Assembly (NCBI GenBank): GCA_037892935.1 | Contig: JAYXKI010000014.1 | Coordinates: 910,001 to 974,000 of the forward strand | Length of the DNA stretch: 64,000 nucleotides | From: Phlebopus portentosus | Lineage: Eukaryota; Basidiomycota; Agaricomycetes; Boletales; Boletinellaceae | Direction of reading: 5' to 3' | In this document: in pieces, positions 10,596 to 22,703 of the stretch | Layout of the letters: the number at the start of each line of letters is the position of its first letter | Numbering within the stretch: the stretch's first letter is position 1 | Notes under the pieces: generated by a model | The model's input: only the letters and a program-made list of their open reading frames with translations | Told to the model about the DNA's origin: nothing | Databases searched by the model: none | Position numbers and translations under genes: made by a program

Positions 10596-10824
10596 CAAAA
10601 ATGTAGGAAGTCACGTGACTTTATGCAGTGATCGACGCTTGGTCAAGCCGCGGTATCAGCATGTCTACTGTATGTATAATATACCCCTGTATAAGTCAAC
10701 AATGAAAACGCTTGCTTTGCATCATCTTCTTGCTACCTGGGGTTTGCTTGTGTACTACAATGCAAGCATGACATGACCATGCGTCGATCATTATATAACG
10801 TTTACGTGACTTCCTACATTTTTG
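10596..10824. mobile_element. MITE-like 229-bp element with 21-bp terminal inverted repeats
   Basis: The 21 bases at 10596-10616 (CAAAAATGTAGGAAGTCACG plus T) are repeated exactly, inverted, at 10804-10824. A second inverted block, TGATCGACGC(T/A)TGGTCA, sits inside both ends at 10629-10645 and 10774-10790. The centre, about 130 bases, is non-coding. The layout fits a miniature inverted-repeat transposon or a long hairpin. No clear target-site duplication is seen. It lies between the RPN13 stop and the RAD50 start. Confidence 0.7.
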
Positions 10825-11062
10825 CTGTAGTAGTTGAGCGTTATGTAATACTGACGCGTCGCGTTACACCTACGTCACGCGCGTTTCGCTTCTTGACTCA
10901 CTCCCTTGCCTCTCACCTGGGGCAAAACCCTTTTTCCGAGCCTCAAAAACTTGATCCGGAACTGGAATCCAGCCAATCAGAGGCGAGCTTTCCAATTCTG
11001 TTTCCTATTTAAGCGGCTTAGAAACAGAATTCTGCCCGCTGTGTCTGTTTTTTACGCCAGCA

Positions 11063-14000
11063 ATGGCTTCGCTCAACAAGCTCGCCATTCGGGGAATTCG
11101 TTCCTTTGACGATAAAAACATCGCCGTAATTGAGTTCTTCTCTCCAGTCACCGTCATCGTCGGGCACAATGGCTCTGGAAAAACGGTAAAAGGTGCTTTA
11201 TTCAGACGTCTTCTGGCTTGACTAAGAGTGCGTTCAGACGATTATCGAGTGCCTCAAGTATGCAACGACCGGTGACCAGCCCCCGAATTCCCGCGGAGGT
11301 GCATTTGTGCATGACCCGAAGATGGCAAACGAGAAGGAAGTTAAGGCTCAGGTCAAGCTCCGATTCATGGCAGCAAACGGACAGCGAATGCTCGCAGTTC
11401 GAAACCTTTCCGTCACCATGAAGAAGACGGCAGGCCTGACGATGAAGACTCTGGAAAGTATACTTTCACTTGCTGATGGGAACCCTAATGGAAAGGCGAG
11501 TGCTACGTCTATGGTACTCTAGTAAGATCTGACCAAGCGTACTTTTCGCACCAGAGAGCAACGATCTCCACGAAATGTGCCGAGATTGATGCGGAGATAC
11601 CAAATCTTCTCGGGGTGTCCAAAGCCGTTCTTGACAATGTCATTTTCTGTCATCAAGAAGACTCGTATTGGCCTCTAGCGGAACCCGCTGCATTGAAGAA
11701 GAAATTCGACGACATCTTTGAAGCCACAAAGTAAGCTCCGTCGTTGAATGGGTTGTGCCTTTGATGAATCCCGTTACCCCCCAAAGGTACACCAAGGCTC
11801 TTGATTCAATAAAGGCTCTGCGAAAGGAACGAATTGCAGAGCTCAAGGTCGACAAAGAAAGGCTTGAGTCGTTAGCTAGGGAGAAGGCGCATGCGGACAA
11901 GCTCAAAGCCCGTATCAACGAACTTCAATCATCTATCGCAGTGAAAGAAATGCGTCACGAGAAGCTCAGAGCGGAATGTGACAAACTCATAGCTTCAAAT
12001 AAACGTTTCTATGAATCTGCGACAAAGTTTCGCGAAAAATATATCGAGATAGAACATCTGCAGAACGATGTCGAGCGCTACACAAAGGATCTCGAGGACG
12101 CTCTGGAGCATGTCAAGGAGATATCCGGTATGCTGATCACAGACTTCCTGGAAATAAGTACCTCATTTCTAGACAGAATCCGATGAACAACTTGCGGAAC
12201 GACGGAGAAATTTTGACCGATACAAGAGGGAGGCTGAACAAAAGCTTTCGCGCGAGGAGAGAAGGCTTCAAGATGTCCTGGAAGATTTGGAAAACGCGCG
12301 AGCCAGTTTGATGTCTCTCCGGCAGGAACGCGGAGGGCTCGAAGCTGAAAGGAAGGTACGATTTCAATAGAGCATGAAGGTCAGTGGTTATATTTATTCT
12401 TTATAGAAACACGAACAAGATATAGAAGAGCGAGACAAAGAGATCCAGCGTATCGCGGAACAATTCCACTTCAAGGGCTTTGATCGTCCACCTTTCGGGA
12501 GGGATCAGTTTTTTTCCTTCAAAGCCCAGCTAGACGACTTTTCAAACAGGTCCATCAGCAGCCTGCAGAAGCTTCAGGTCTGTCTACAGTCCAGCTCATA
12601 TCACTGGTTGAATATTGTGTTTTCATTAATTGCGGACCTAGGACGAAGCAGCCACCGTACAAGCCGAGTTCAAGGACAAGCAAGCCGAGTTGCACACTGA
12701 GCACAGACTTTTGGAGCAACAGAAGTCTAGCATGCAGAAACAAATCGTAAGTCTTATGTTTAGTACATAGCAGGTAAATGTGCGCCCACTTGGACTTTTT
12801 TTCAGGCAACGTTACAAAAATCAATCGCAGCATCAGAATCTACGATCAGTTTAGGACAGACCTTGCCTCGTGAGCTTTCGACTCTTCAGGCAGACATGGA
12901 GGAAAAGGCTGCTCGCATTGAGAGTGTCAAACTGGAGATTAAAAACGCTACGTACGAATCTAAAATCCAAGAAATTACGAATAAGATCAGAGCTCTGGAA
13001 GAGCAGCGCGAAGACCTGAATCAAGAGCTGAAGAACCTGAGTCTCCAAGCAGATGCCCGCGCCAAGCTGGACCTGCAACGGGCAGATCTAAAAAAGAAAA
13101 CGCAAGATTTGAAGGACATCGTGGATATCAATAGCGCAAAATTTCGGAAACTTGTCGGCCTCGACATCCGATTGGAAGACATGGAACGAAATGTGGACAG
13201 GACACTAAGGTACACGAACAAGATTACCGTTATCATTCTGCGTCATTGACTGTTCAACAAGCGAGAAGGAAAAAGAAGCGGACGAAGCGGAGAAAGCTTT
13301 CAACGACGCCAATGCCAATTATAGACATCTCGATTCAACTGTCACAAACATCATGAATCAGTTGAAGCAAAAGCGCAGCGAGTTCAAAGGTCGGGATGCA
13401 ACTCACTCATGTACTTGTACTTACCGGCAATGTTGTAGCTCTCGACAAAAAGCTATTGGATGAGCTTGAAGGGCACGCTTCCGTCCGTGCTGCTCTTAAA
13501 GAGGCGGAGGCAGAGCTTGACGACCGCAAAGTGTTAGTGCTATCTTTATGTTGATTACAAAGCGCATTGATCAGTGATGAGCTTCTAGACGACTCACCAC
13601 TGGTGAAGGAACAAAGAAAGTATATGAGCTACTCCTGAGAAGCGGGAAAACTCTTAAGAAGTGCACAGCTTGCAACCGTGCCCTTGCAGATCATGAAATG
13701 AAAGACTTCGAAAAACATGTATGCCAGATTTCGAATTTTTTCTCGAGATATTTCCGTCTATTAACGGTGTTGCTCTAGCTTGAGAATCAGATGAGCAAAT
13801 TGTCGCCAGATGCTGAAGCCGAGATTCGAGAGGAAGCGAATGATTGGGAGAAAGAGGTTAAGCGTCTTCAAGGTCTCTTACTAACGGAGCTAAATCGAGA
13901 CACGCTGAGAGACAAAGAGATTCCTGATTTGGAAGAACGACTTAAGGAAACGGAGTCTAGTGTCTCGATCGCACTATCTTCAAAAGATCTTGTACGCGGC

Positions 14001-16186
14001 GCTGGTTTTTTGTCTGCTTTTACGCTCAAAGTTCCTTTAGGCTCAGGAAAAGCTCGACAAGGTTCGACAAGAAGTGAAGGAGTTACATAGCCTAAAACAG
14101 CAAGCTTCTGTTGTTTCAGATCTGGGGGCATCTTCGGAACGCCTTCAAAATGAAATTCGTCGATTGGAAGAGAGCCTTTCCGGAACCGGGTCCGTGAAGA
14201 CCGCAGATGATGTTCAGGAAGAACTCGCGGGTTTCGCATCGGAAATGTATGTTAATATCATTACACGTTATCAGGCTGCTACTGATGAACTTACTATCTT
14301 GCACTATATAGTCGGAAGCATGAGAGGGACAGAACTGCCGTGCAAAATGATCGGGAGCAGCAGATTAATCGTCTGAGAAGGCAAGAAGACGAGCTCGCTG
14401 CGATCAAACTCCGAGAAAGTGAGCTCAGGCACAAAGTACAAGAACAAGAGACACTTGAAGAGAAACTTGTGACTATGCGGCAAGAACTAAAGGAATCTAT
14501 TGAGAAGCTAAAGGTACGGAATATTCGTAGATGTTGCACTCCTATCTTCATTCATCGAATTTGTATCTGATCCGTGAAGACTCTGGATGAGAGAATCACG
14601 ACAGCGCTTCAGCCGCTAGAACGACTTCAGCGCGAATATGACCTTTCAAAGCAAGAACTTGACGAGAAGATAAAGAAAGCTCAAGAGCAATGCGAACAAG
14701 TCCGTCGAAATTCGGATACTCTTGCCAGAGCGAACAGGGATATCGAAGCGTAAAGTGCTAAAGCTAATCTGCTATCAATAGAGGCTGACAATTTTGCTAT
14801 CCCAGTTACGTCCGCAACAGACGCGCTCGCGACCTCCAGCGATGTGAGGAGAACATAGAAGCCTGCGAAGAAAATATCAAAGAGTATGAGTCGTTGATTG
14901 AGGAGATCCGAAAGAGTAAAAGCGAGCTGGAGAAACAAATCCATGAGAGTGATAGCCTTCTTTCTAATCTCAGAGATAACGAGCGGATCAGAAAGCTGAG
15001 AAGAAGTATCGCGGAGAACAAGGAGAAGATTGACGCTTTCGACATGGAAGAGGCAGCGAAGGCTCGCAGACAGTTCGACGAGAAATACGCTGCAGAGAAG
15101 AAGCGAGAAGGAGACATGGAAGCAGAGGTTCGGATTGCTATAGACTACTAGCAATGACCTGTCTAATGCATATTTCTAGTATTCGCGCCTAGGTGGCGAA
15201 CTTAGCTCCTTGAAGGATCAGCTGAGAAGCATGGAGAAGGATCTGAGCGAGTTCAAGGACACCCATAAACGCTATACGGACCAGTTGATCAAGGTCAAGG
15301 TGAGCGCAGGATGGCCACTACTACTCTTACACAGACTCAGCACTTTCAGATGTCCGACATGGCGAACAATGATTTAGAGAAGTACGCGAAGGCCTTAGAC
15401 AAGTACGGATTTGCACAAATCATATATTTGCCGTGGCTCATTCGACTGTTTGTAGCGCTATTATGAAATATCATGGTCTGAAAATGGAAGAAGTGAACGA
15501 TACTATGCGACATCTCTGGAACAAAACCTATCAGGGCACAGGTACAACTCTGATTGCTGCATCCCGGTTGTTGTTCTCATTAAATCTGCAAAGATATCGA
15601 TGGTATAAAAATTCGATCAGATGTAGAAGGTGGTGCAACGAAACGTTCTTATAATTACCGAGTACGTCCCTTTTATTCCACCTTCGAGAAGAGATTATTG
15701 ATCACTTCGCCAGGTTGTTATGACGAAAGATCAAGTCGAAATGGACATGCGTGGAAGGTGTTCGGCTGGACAGAAGATGCTGGCCTCTATCATTATTCGC
15801 CTAGCTTTATCGGACTCGTTCGGGCAGAACTGCGGAATTCTCGCTCTTGATGAACCGACTAATGCTCTGGATGTTGAAAATATTGATGCACTAGCCGCAA
15901 GCCTTGTCGAGTGAGTCATACATGTAATTATGCCTCAGCACGCTGCTGAAGGGGGTTCCTCGGACAGCATTATCAACGAGCGGAAAAACCACGCTAACTT
16001 CCAATTGATTATTATCACCCATGACGAGAATTTCCTGCGGAAACTTGGCCAGGCAAACGTTATGGAATATTATTGGTGAGTCACAGAATCCAAGTATTTT
16101 GACAACCAGATATTCTAAGCCAAAGTAGGCGCGTGTCTCGAGATTCAAGGCAGAAGTCGGTCATCGAAAGACAGAGAGTAGCATAA
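11063..16186 (+). CDS. RAD50: DNA double-strand-break repair ATPase Rad50
   Basis: Rad50 is the SMC-like ATPase of the Mre11-Rad50-Nbs1/Xrs2 complex, acting at DNA ends and telomeres in the nucleus. The N-terminus [19 protein letters not shown] is followed by Walker A ([10 protein letters not shown], split by the first intron) and the Q-loop stretch [15 protein letters not shown]. Two long coiled-coil arms flank the zinc hook [10 protein letters not shown], whose CxxC codons lie at 13662-13673. The C-terminus carries the signature [20 protein letters not shown], Walker B ILALDEP and the switch histidine in [15 protein letters not shown]. About twenty short introns interrupt it. The last intron splits a Trp codon (YYW), and the protein ends ERQRVA. 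The D-loop reads DEPTNALD instead of the usual DEPTTNLD. Confidence 0.95.
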
Positions 16187-16838
16187 ATGCGGAACACCCA
16201 GCAGACATGATGTTTCACTCCAAGTTCCTTCTGTATTATACGTAACCTATCCAAATGTTGAGGCCGCGGAGCTTATTTCCATCTTGAATGCGCTGCGCTG
16301 AGACATTCTCTGACAGATGCCTTAAGATGAACTTTGGGGTTCATGTGAGATCACCACCCTTGCAAGTCGCCTTGCTACGGCTAGGAATACTTCACACGTC
16401 GGCGAATAGTCAACTACACTCTCAGTGAACTAACACAACGTCAGATTCTCGCGCAATTTGGAACTGCTTCGGAAGAACTCAAGAATAGAAGCAGGCGTCA
16501 TCCGAAGCGGCAGCACGCTCTTCTGGAGGACTTCTGTGGCTAACCAGATTTAAATCAGCCCACAGCCAATTTCACGTAACTCATATCATGCTGATGGAAG
16601 TAGAGGGCAATTGAAAGAGGTACAGTTTTTCAAAGCGTCCTTTCTTGACTTACATGGTTTTTCTTTTATAGTTCGCGTTTCGTGCAAACCGTCTTTACAC
16701 TCCCGTCTCCTTGACATACTTCATACAAACATAGAGTCCTTAGAAATGGCTACCTTCCATCTCCCGAAATTTGTTCGATACTTTCTCAAAGGCTAAGTGG
16801 TGCGCAGACATCTCGGTTCTATAAGTACTTAAGCTGTC
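16187..16838. other. Convergent intergenic region RAD50 / enoyl-CoA hydratase
   Basis: About 650 bases lie between two convergent stop codons. There is no conserved ORF, RNA gene or repeat that I can recognise. It presumably holds both 3' untranslated regions. Confidence 0.5.
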
Positions 16839-17929
16839 TTAGTGACCGCTCCGGCGAGCTCCCGTACTCTCCATGAACGCGGCCATCCCCTGCTTTGCAT
16901 CGTCCAGACAAACCGCGAAGTGTAGCAAGCGCTCGAAGGCGAGACCAGCTTGCAAGGACGATTCTTGAGCTATTTGGCAGAACTCCTTAAACTCGTGTGG
17001 TGTAGAGACTGGCCAGGTGACTCACCGTGGTTCACGGCCTCCTTCGCCATTGCTACTACTGGACGGGAGTAGCTTGAAATTCGCTGCGCTGTCAAAATGT
17101 GAGCACAATTATGTTACGCCTTTCACGTCGTTTCTAACCTATCTTGAGGACTTCTGGTATAAAATCGTCATCCGGAAAAACCTTCGCAACTAGACCGGTT
17201 CTTTCGGCCTCTTGTGCGCTCATGGCTTCACCTGCTATAATCATTTCCATGGCCTATGTCGAGCGAGTATGAGCAAGTAAACATAGATTTCATTCTGAAT
17301 AAGCCTAGCACAGTTCACTAATTGCGGACAAGCATACCTTAGATTTTCCGATTGCTCTGATAAGGCGTTGTGTTCCTCCGGCACCGGGTACCAAACCGAC
17401 ACTGACTTCAGGCTGACTGAACGTTGCTGACGATGCAGCATAAATGATATCGCACATCATCGCAATTTCACAACCTCCGCCTCGCTGGTCGACGGTGTTG
17501 TGAGTTTACTCCCTGAGTTGGAGTATAAAAATCTCACAGCTTTGCCGTTCACAGCCGCAATGAGCGGTTTCCTGGTGTCTGCTATGACATCGTTGAGATT
17601 CTTGAAAGGTTTCTGCAGATACGCATTGATGATCGTCAGCCCTTGTAACTCGGTGACGTCCGCCCCACCTATTTTGCAATTATTATTAGATAGATGCTAA
17701 CGGCGACCACTGACCGTGAATACAGATGCGTGTTTATAGGTAACCTACCAGAGAAGGAATTGCCGCTACCTGTCAGAACTATCGCTCCTACCTCGGGATT
17801 GTTTTCGAAGGTTTTGAGTGCATGAATCAATTGATCAACGAGTGCTGATGACAACGCATTCGCCGAGTCCGGTCTGTTCAGCGTAATCAATCCGACATTT
17901 TCGATCGTTGATACTAGCACGAGGGACAT
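16839..17929 (-). CDS. Enoyl-CoA hydratase (crotonase family)
   Basis: The enzyme would hydrate trans-2-enoyl-CoA in fatty-acid beta-oxidation or a related acyl-CoA step. The start ATG at 17929 opens [18 protein letters not shown]. The CoA-site segment [10 protein letters not shown] leads to [17 protein letters not shown], then [20 protein letters not shown]. Both catalytic glutamates of the crotonase fold are present (GGGCE and FSQPE). The protein ends [20 protein letters not shown] followed by H. No mitochondrial presequence and no SKL-type peroxisomal signal are seen, so a 5' exon could be missing or the protein may be cytosolic. Several short introns are present. Confidence 0.88.
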
Positions 17930-18611
17930 CGTATTGGCACAGGAGTTCGTTACGATGCTAGTCTGATATGAAGCGGCATCTATCTACGAAGGCCTTCTCA
18001 AAGCGTCCGATGGGAACGCCGACACCATCCGAGGAATCCGTCACGTCACCACGCGTGGTTATTGATGACCATGCGGGGAACAAGCGGCGCGTCACGGTTT
18101 GTTATCGGTTGGTACGAAGCCATTGACATGTCGTCAACACACCACGCGTCCTCCAAAGTGGTCATGCCGCCCCGGAGGACGACATTCGGGCGCTTCGCTA
18201 AGTTGCTTACTTAATCAGGCTCATTTGAGGCATCCAAAGTTGGCGTGAGCAGTTGACGTGTCTTATTGGCCCATTCTGTTCTGTGCTGTTTGGATATCCT
18301 ATCTGGCGTGAAGGATCACCCTCTTTGCGTGAAAACGGCCAAAATTCGGTTCCGGAGATCGCGACATCCGCAACTAGTGGCACTGTTACCTCCGACAATT
18401 TGTTTTGCTCTGTTCTACGTACCTGTCTTACCCTTTCAATACAGCATGTGCCGCAGTCATCTGCAGTTCTGGGTTGTCCAACGCATCTGCTATGTCACCT
18501 CGGATACAGAATGTATAGCTCCAACGATAAAAGACTGCATCCTAAACTCCAGTACCTCGTTGTTGCGCAATACTTGCCGTGTCTCCCTGCCACTCTGCAT
18601 TCCTGCTCATT
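17930..18611. other. Divergent intergenic region, hydratase (-) / NRPS-like gene (+)
   Basis: About 680 bases lie between two divergent start codons. Apart from the palindrome at 18049-18058 I see no repeat or RNA gene. The NRPS-like frame is open upstream to about 18579 without an ATG. Confidence 0.45.
18049..18058. promoter_or_regulatory. Perfect 10-bp palindrome CCACGCGTGG
   Basis: The palindrome is centred on ACGCGT, the MCB-type core, and a related ACCACGCGTCC lies about 90 bases downstream. It sits in the region shared by the two divergent genes. No factor can be assigned from sequence alone. Confidence 0.25.
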
Positions 18612-21600
18612 ATGCGTCTGAACACCGACGCACTAGCAGCTCTCTCTCCTTCAGATCAGGCTTTGTTTGCCTCATTTGGATGCGGCGACTCCCAGCAAGT
18701 CCCATTTTTCTGTGTTCACCATGCCTTTGAGTTCCATGCCAACTCTCAGCCTACTGCCATTGCAGTCGAGCATCTCGAACGATCCATCACTTATGCTGAA
18801 CTGGAAAGTCAGGCTAATGTATTGGCTCATCAGCTGCGAAATATCGGCGTCAAGCCGGGCACGAGGGTCTGTCTTCTCGTTCAAAGATCTATTCCAATGG
18901 TCACTGGCATTCTTGCTACACTCAAAGCAGGCGGGCAATATGTACCTCTAGATGGTGGTATCGTTACGCAATCCACTCTCGAATTTATTGTACAAGATTC
19001 AAATGCATCTGTGATCCTGGTCATGCAGGAGTTTGCGCATCGGGTTTCCAGATTTGCGGATCGGCAAATAGTGGTTCTCGAAGATGCTCTGACAAACGGC
19101 GCCCGTCAAAAATATAGCAAGCCTTATGACCTTTCTTCGCCTGATGACGGTATTTACGTCATTTACACTTCGGGTGAGCTCCAATTTGTGCAGAACAATT
19201 CTTTCGCGCTTTACCGATACATTGCACAGGAACGACCGGGAAACCGAAGGGTGTCTCGGTGACCCACCAAAATGTAACAAATCGTACGTATATCTATCCA
19301 TCATGGCCTTGATGTCATTTTTCTGATAAACCACCGAAGTCGTTTGCTTGAAGCCCGGGAATGTCGGGATGGCGCCGGGTTTGCGTGTCGCGCAACTACT
19401 GAATGTCGCGTTCGATATGTGCGCTTGGGAAGTTCTCGGATCTTTGTGTAATGGATGTACTCTCTGTGTGCGCGGAAAATCTTCAAAGGAATGGCGCGCG
19501 GTGATGAAATCCGTAGATATCATCATTGCGACTCCTTCTATACTAGGTATGCATTGTCGGACGTTAGTCAATGCGTGTCACTTTCTAATGTATTCTCGAT
19601 AGCACCTCATGATCCCTCTGAATACCCAAATGTGAAATACGTCGCGACAGCTGGAGAAGCCTGTCCTCAAGGTGACGATTGATCCTTATTGGTCCATATT
19701 AAAACTGACCATTTACGGGCAGCACTCGCGGATAAATGGGGAAGATCTGCGCAGTTTTTCAATTGCTGTGGCCCGACCGAGGTGAGGGATGCTTTTGACT
19801 TGTCTATGCACAATATTCAGTAAATTGGCATCAGATTACCATTGTGAACACAGTCCATCCTCACATTCCAGGGACTCCACTCAGTATCGGACGGCCGACA
19901 CCCAATAACACCGTCTACGTCCTTGGTGAGAACATGGAGCCACTTCCTATTGGTCAGCCAGGTATTATGTGGGCTGGCGGAGCAGGCATCAGTAAAGGAT
20001 ACCTCAATCTACCTCAGAAGACGAGCGAGAGGTATAAAATTAATCCATTTTTGAACGACGGGTGTGTTACTTCTGATCTCTATTATATCATGATTGCTAA
20101 TTGTCTAACGCAGGAGTCTTATGTTCAATACTGGAGATCTGGGACGATGGAGAGCAGACGGTCAGCTTGAACACCTTGGGCGTACCGATGACCAGGTCAA
20201 GGTCAAGGGCTTCCGCGTGGAATTAGACGGAGTGGCAGTAGCGATGGAGGTTTGTTTCGTTATGTTTAGCCCTCCACTACCGTGCTCTAATGACTTTTTA
20301 TTAGACATGCGCAGGAGTTAAAGCTTCTACTGCCTTGTTGATCGATGGAGAACTGTGGGGGTTTGTAACTCCAGAAAAAGTCGACATCGAGGAAGTCAGG
20401 GTAGCAACACATAAAATACAACCCTATTACGCAGTTCCTACTAAATTCTATCGACTTAGTGAATTTCCGCTCACCAGGTTTGTCAGTTATTTGGATGAGT
20501 CTTCAATTCGTACTGACCTGTAAACTCTCAATGGCATAGTAATGGCAAGATAGACAAGCGAGCTCTTCGTGGCTTGGCTGAGAGGTTGAACGAAACGAAG
20601 GAGATCAACATTCTCCAGCCATCGAGAAAGGCAAACGTGGCAGGAGAGATCGAGGAAAACACTACGCCAGTTGAAGGAATTCCTTTTGACGGGATTCTCT
20701 GGACAGAAAGCAACATGTTGCCGGCTCCTCCTCCTCCGGTGTACCAGAAGGAGGCACGCTCTTCCGAAATGGCATTCGTCAATACGAGGTCGAGCTCGTC
20801 AGCTTCAAGTTCTTCTAACTCCCTCAAGGAAAACGCAAATACATGCGACTTAGAGAAGGGTGATCGCCTAGAATGGGAGGGATATGAAACCGAACTTCTT
20901 CCAGATAAAGTTCATGGCCACTACCTACGGAATTTGCGGCATCAGGTATTCACTCTTTACCGTCGGCTATTCGGCATCGTCTTCATCGTGAACATGGCTG
21001 TGTTCATTGCAACTATGATCAAGAGCAATTATAATTCACAGAACCTTGGGGTTATCGTCGTCGCAAATCTATTTTGCGCTATCTTCATGAGACAGGATTA
21101 TGTCATTAACGCTTTCTTCAATGTCTGCTGCTCTATTCCTATCTCGTAAGTGCACATCTTCAGCCGGTTACCTTCAAGCCTAATCGTATCTTCGTAGTTG
21201 GCCTCTTGCTATTCGCAGGGTTGCTGCAAGAGTCTATCACATTGGCGGTCGTAAGCATATTCTCGTAAGCGTCGGTAACGAGAAAATCAATCTAAATCGC
21301 TTGTCTAGTTCATTCCGGTTGTGCCATTTCTGGCGTCGTTTGGCTAATCGCCTTCACGGTCCAAGCGACAGTAGAATTTTTAAACGGTGAGAAGGTCGGT
21401 CTTGCATCCGCTGATACACTGTATTCAAGCTGACCGCGACCGTCAGTGTTCCGCCGCCACCTTGGTTGTCACATACTTCATCCTTTCGTTGTTACTGGCC
21501 ATTGTCGCGTTCGCCTATCCGAAATTCAGGATTATAGCGCATGATCGATTTGAGCGTACACATCGTTTCCTTGGATGGACGGCTGTTATGTATGCTTTCT

Positions 21601-22513
21601 GGAAAGTCCCATATGCGTCATAACTAATCCCCTTCTAGACTTGTCTGGTCCCAAGTTGTACTCTTAACGAATGATTATCGAGAGTTCGACCAGACATTAG
21701 GACAGGCTCTGGTCGCATCTGCAGCATTCTGGCTTGCCGTTATACTCACGCTCTCTATCATTCTACCGTGGGTTCGTCTTCGGAAGGTTCCAGTCCGCGC
21801 GGAAGTGCTTTCTCCACATGCGATTAGACTCAATTTCGATTATGGTATGTTATCCTTATATAGATATTTTGCGTTTTATTTATCCCTTTCTTCAGTGACA
21901 CCCGTTGCTGGAACGTTCACGCGTATCTCGGACAGCCCTCTCCTTGAATGGCATGGATTTGCCACTGTTCCGGAACCAGGCAAGAAAGGATACTCTTTAG
22001 TTGTTTCCCGGGCGGGAGACTGGACTAGCAAGCAAATCGAGAAGCCTCCAACTTCACTCTGGGTCCGTGGTATTCCCACTTGCGGAGTGCTCAGGATTGT
22101 TCCGCTTTTCCGAAGACTTGTCTTCGTCGCTACCGGAAGTGGTATTGGACCATGTGCGCCATGTATACTGGAACAACGAGTTCCGATACGACTTCTCTGG
22201 GCTTCGCCGAATGTGCGAAAGACCTTCGGCGACAAACTCGTTGATTCAATACTGCAGGCGTCTCCGGGGGCTGTTATTTATGGTAAGTGCTATCTCGTCG
22301 CATCACTACTCCAGAGATCTCAGAATGTCCTTGATGATACTAGATACCCGGGTACACGGGAAGCCAGACATGGTAAAACTCACACATCGGCTCGTTCGAG
22401 AATTTCAGGCAGAGGCTGTTTGTGTAATCTCTAACCAAAAACTAACGAGGAAGGTTGTATATGGCATGATGAGTCGAGGGATTCCAGCATTTGGGGCCAT
22501 ATGGGATTCATAA
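18612..22513 (+). CDS. NRPS-like adenylation domain fused to a membrane ferric-reductase-like oxidoreductase
   Basis: The N-terminal half is an acyl-adenylating domain. Visible core motifs are [18 protein letters not shown] (split by an intron at about 19172), [34 protein letters not shown] and the catalytic-lysine motif [10 protein letters not shown]. No phosphopantetheine carrier motif follows. Instead there is a linker of about 110 residues, rich in Ser and Pro, and then several membrane helices ([68 protein letters not shown]). The C-terminus holds [14 protein letters not shown], a dinucleotide-binding type loop. The protein would activate a carboxylic acid and pass electrons at a membrane, but the substrate is unknown. 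The start is the conserved-looking [11 protein letters not shown]. About eleven introns are present. Confidence 0.85.
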
Positions 22514-22703
22514 TGTAAAAGTGGGTCTGTCTATAATGAAATTCATGCAGACGTGTAGTATACGTAATATGCATTTGTATTACGTATTACGTATATCATT
22601 CATCGACATCACACGTTCAAAATTCTTAAACCCGCCCACCACTATCGATGCTCTTCGCGACTGGAGTTTGACGACCGCGTTGGCTTCTGGAGGATACCCG
22701 GTC

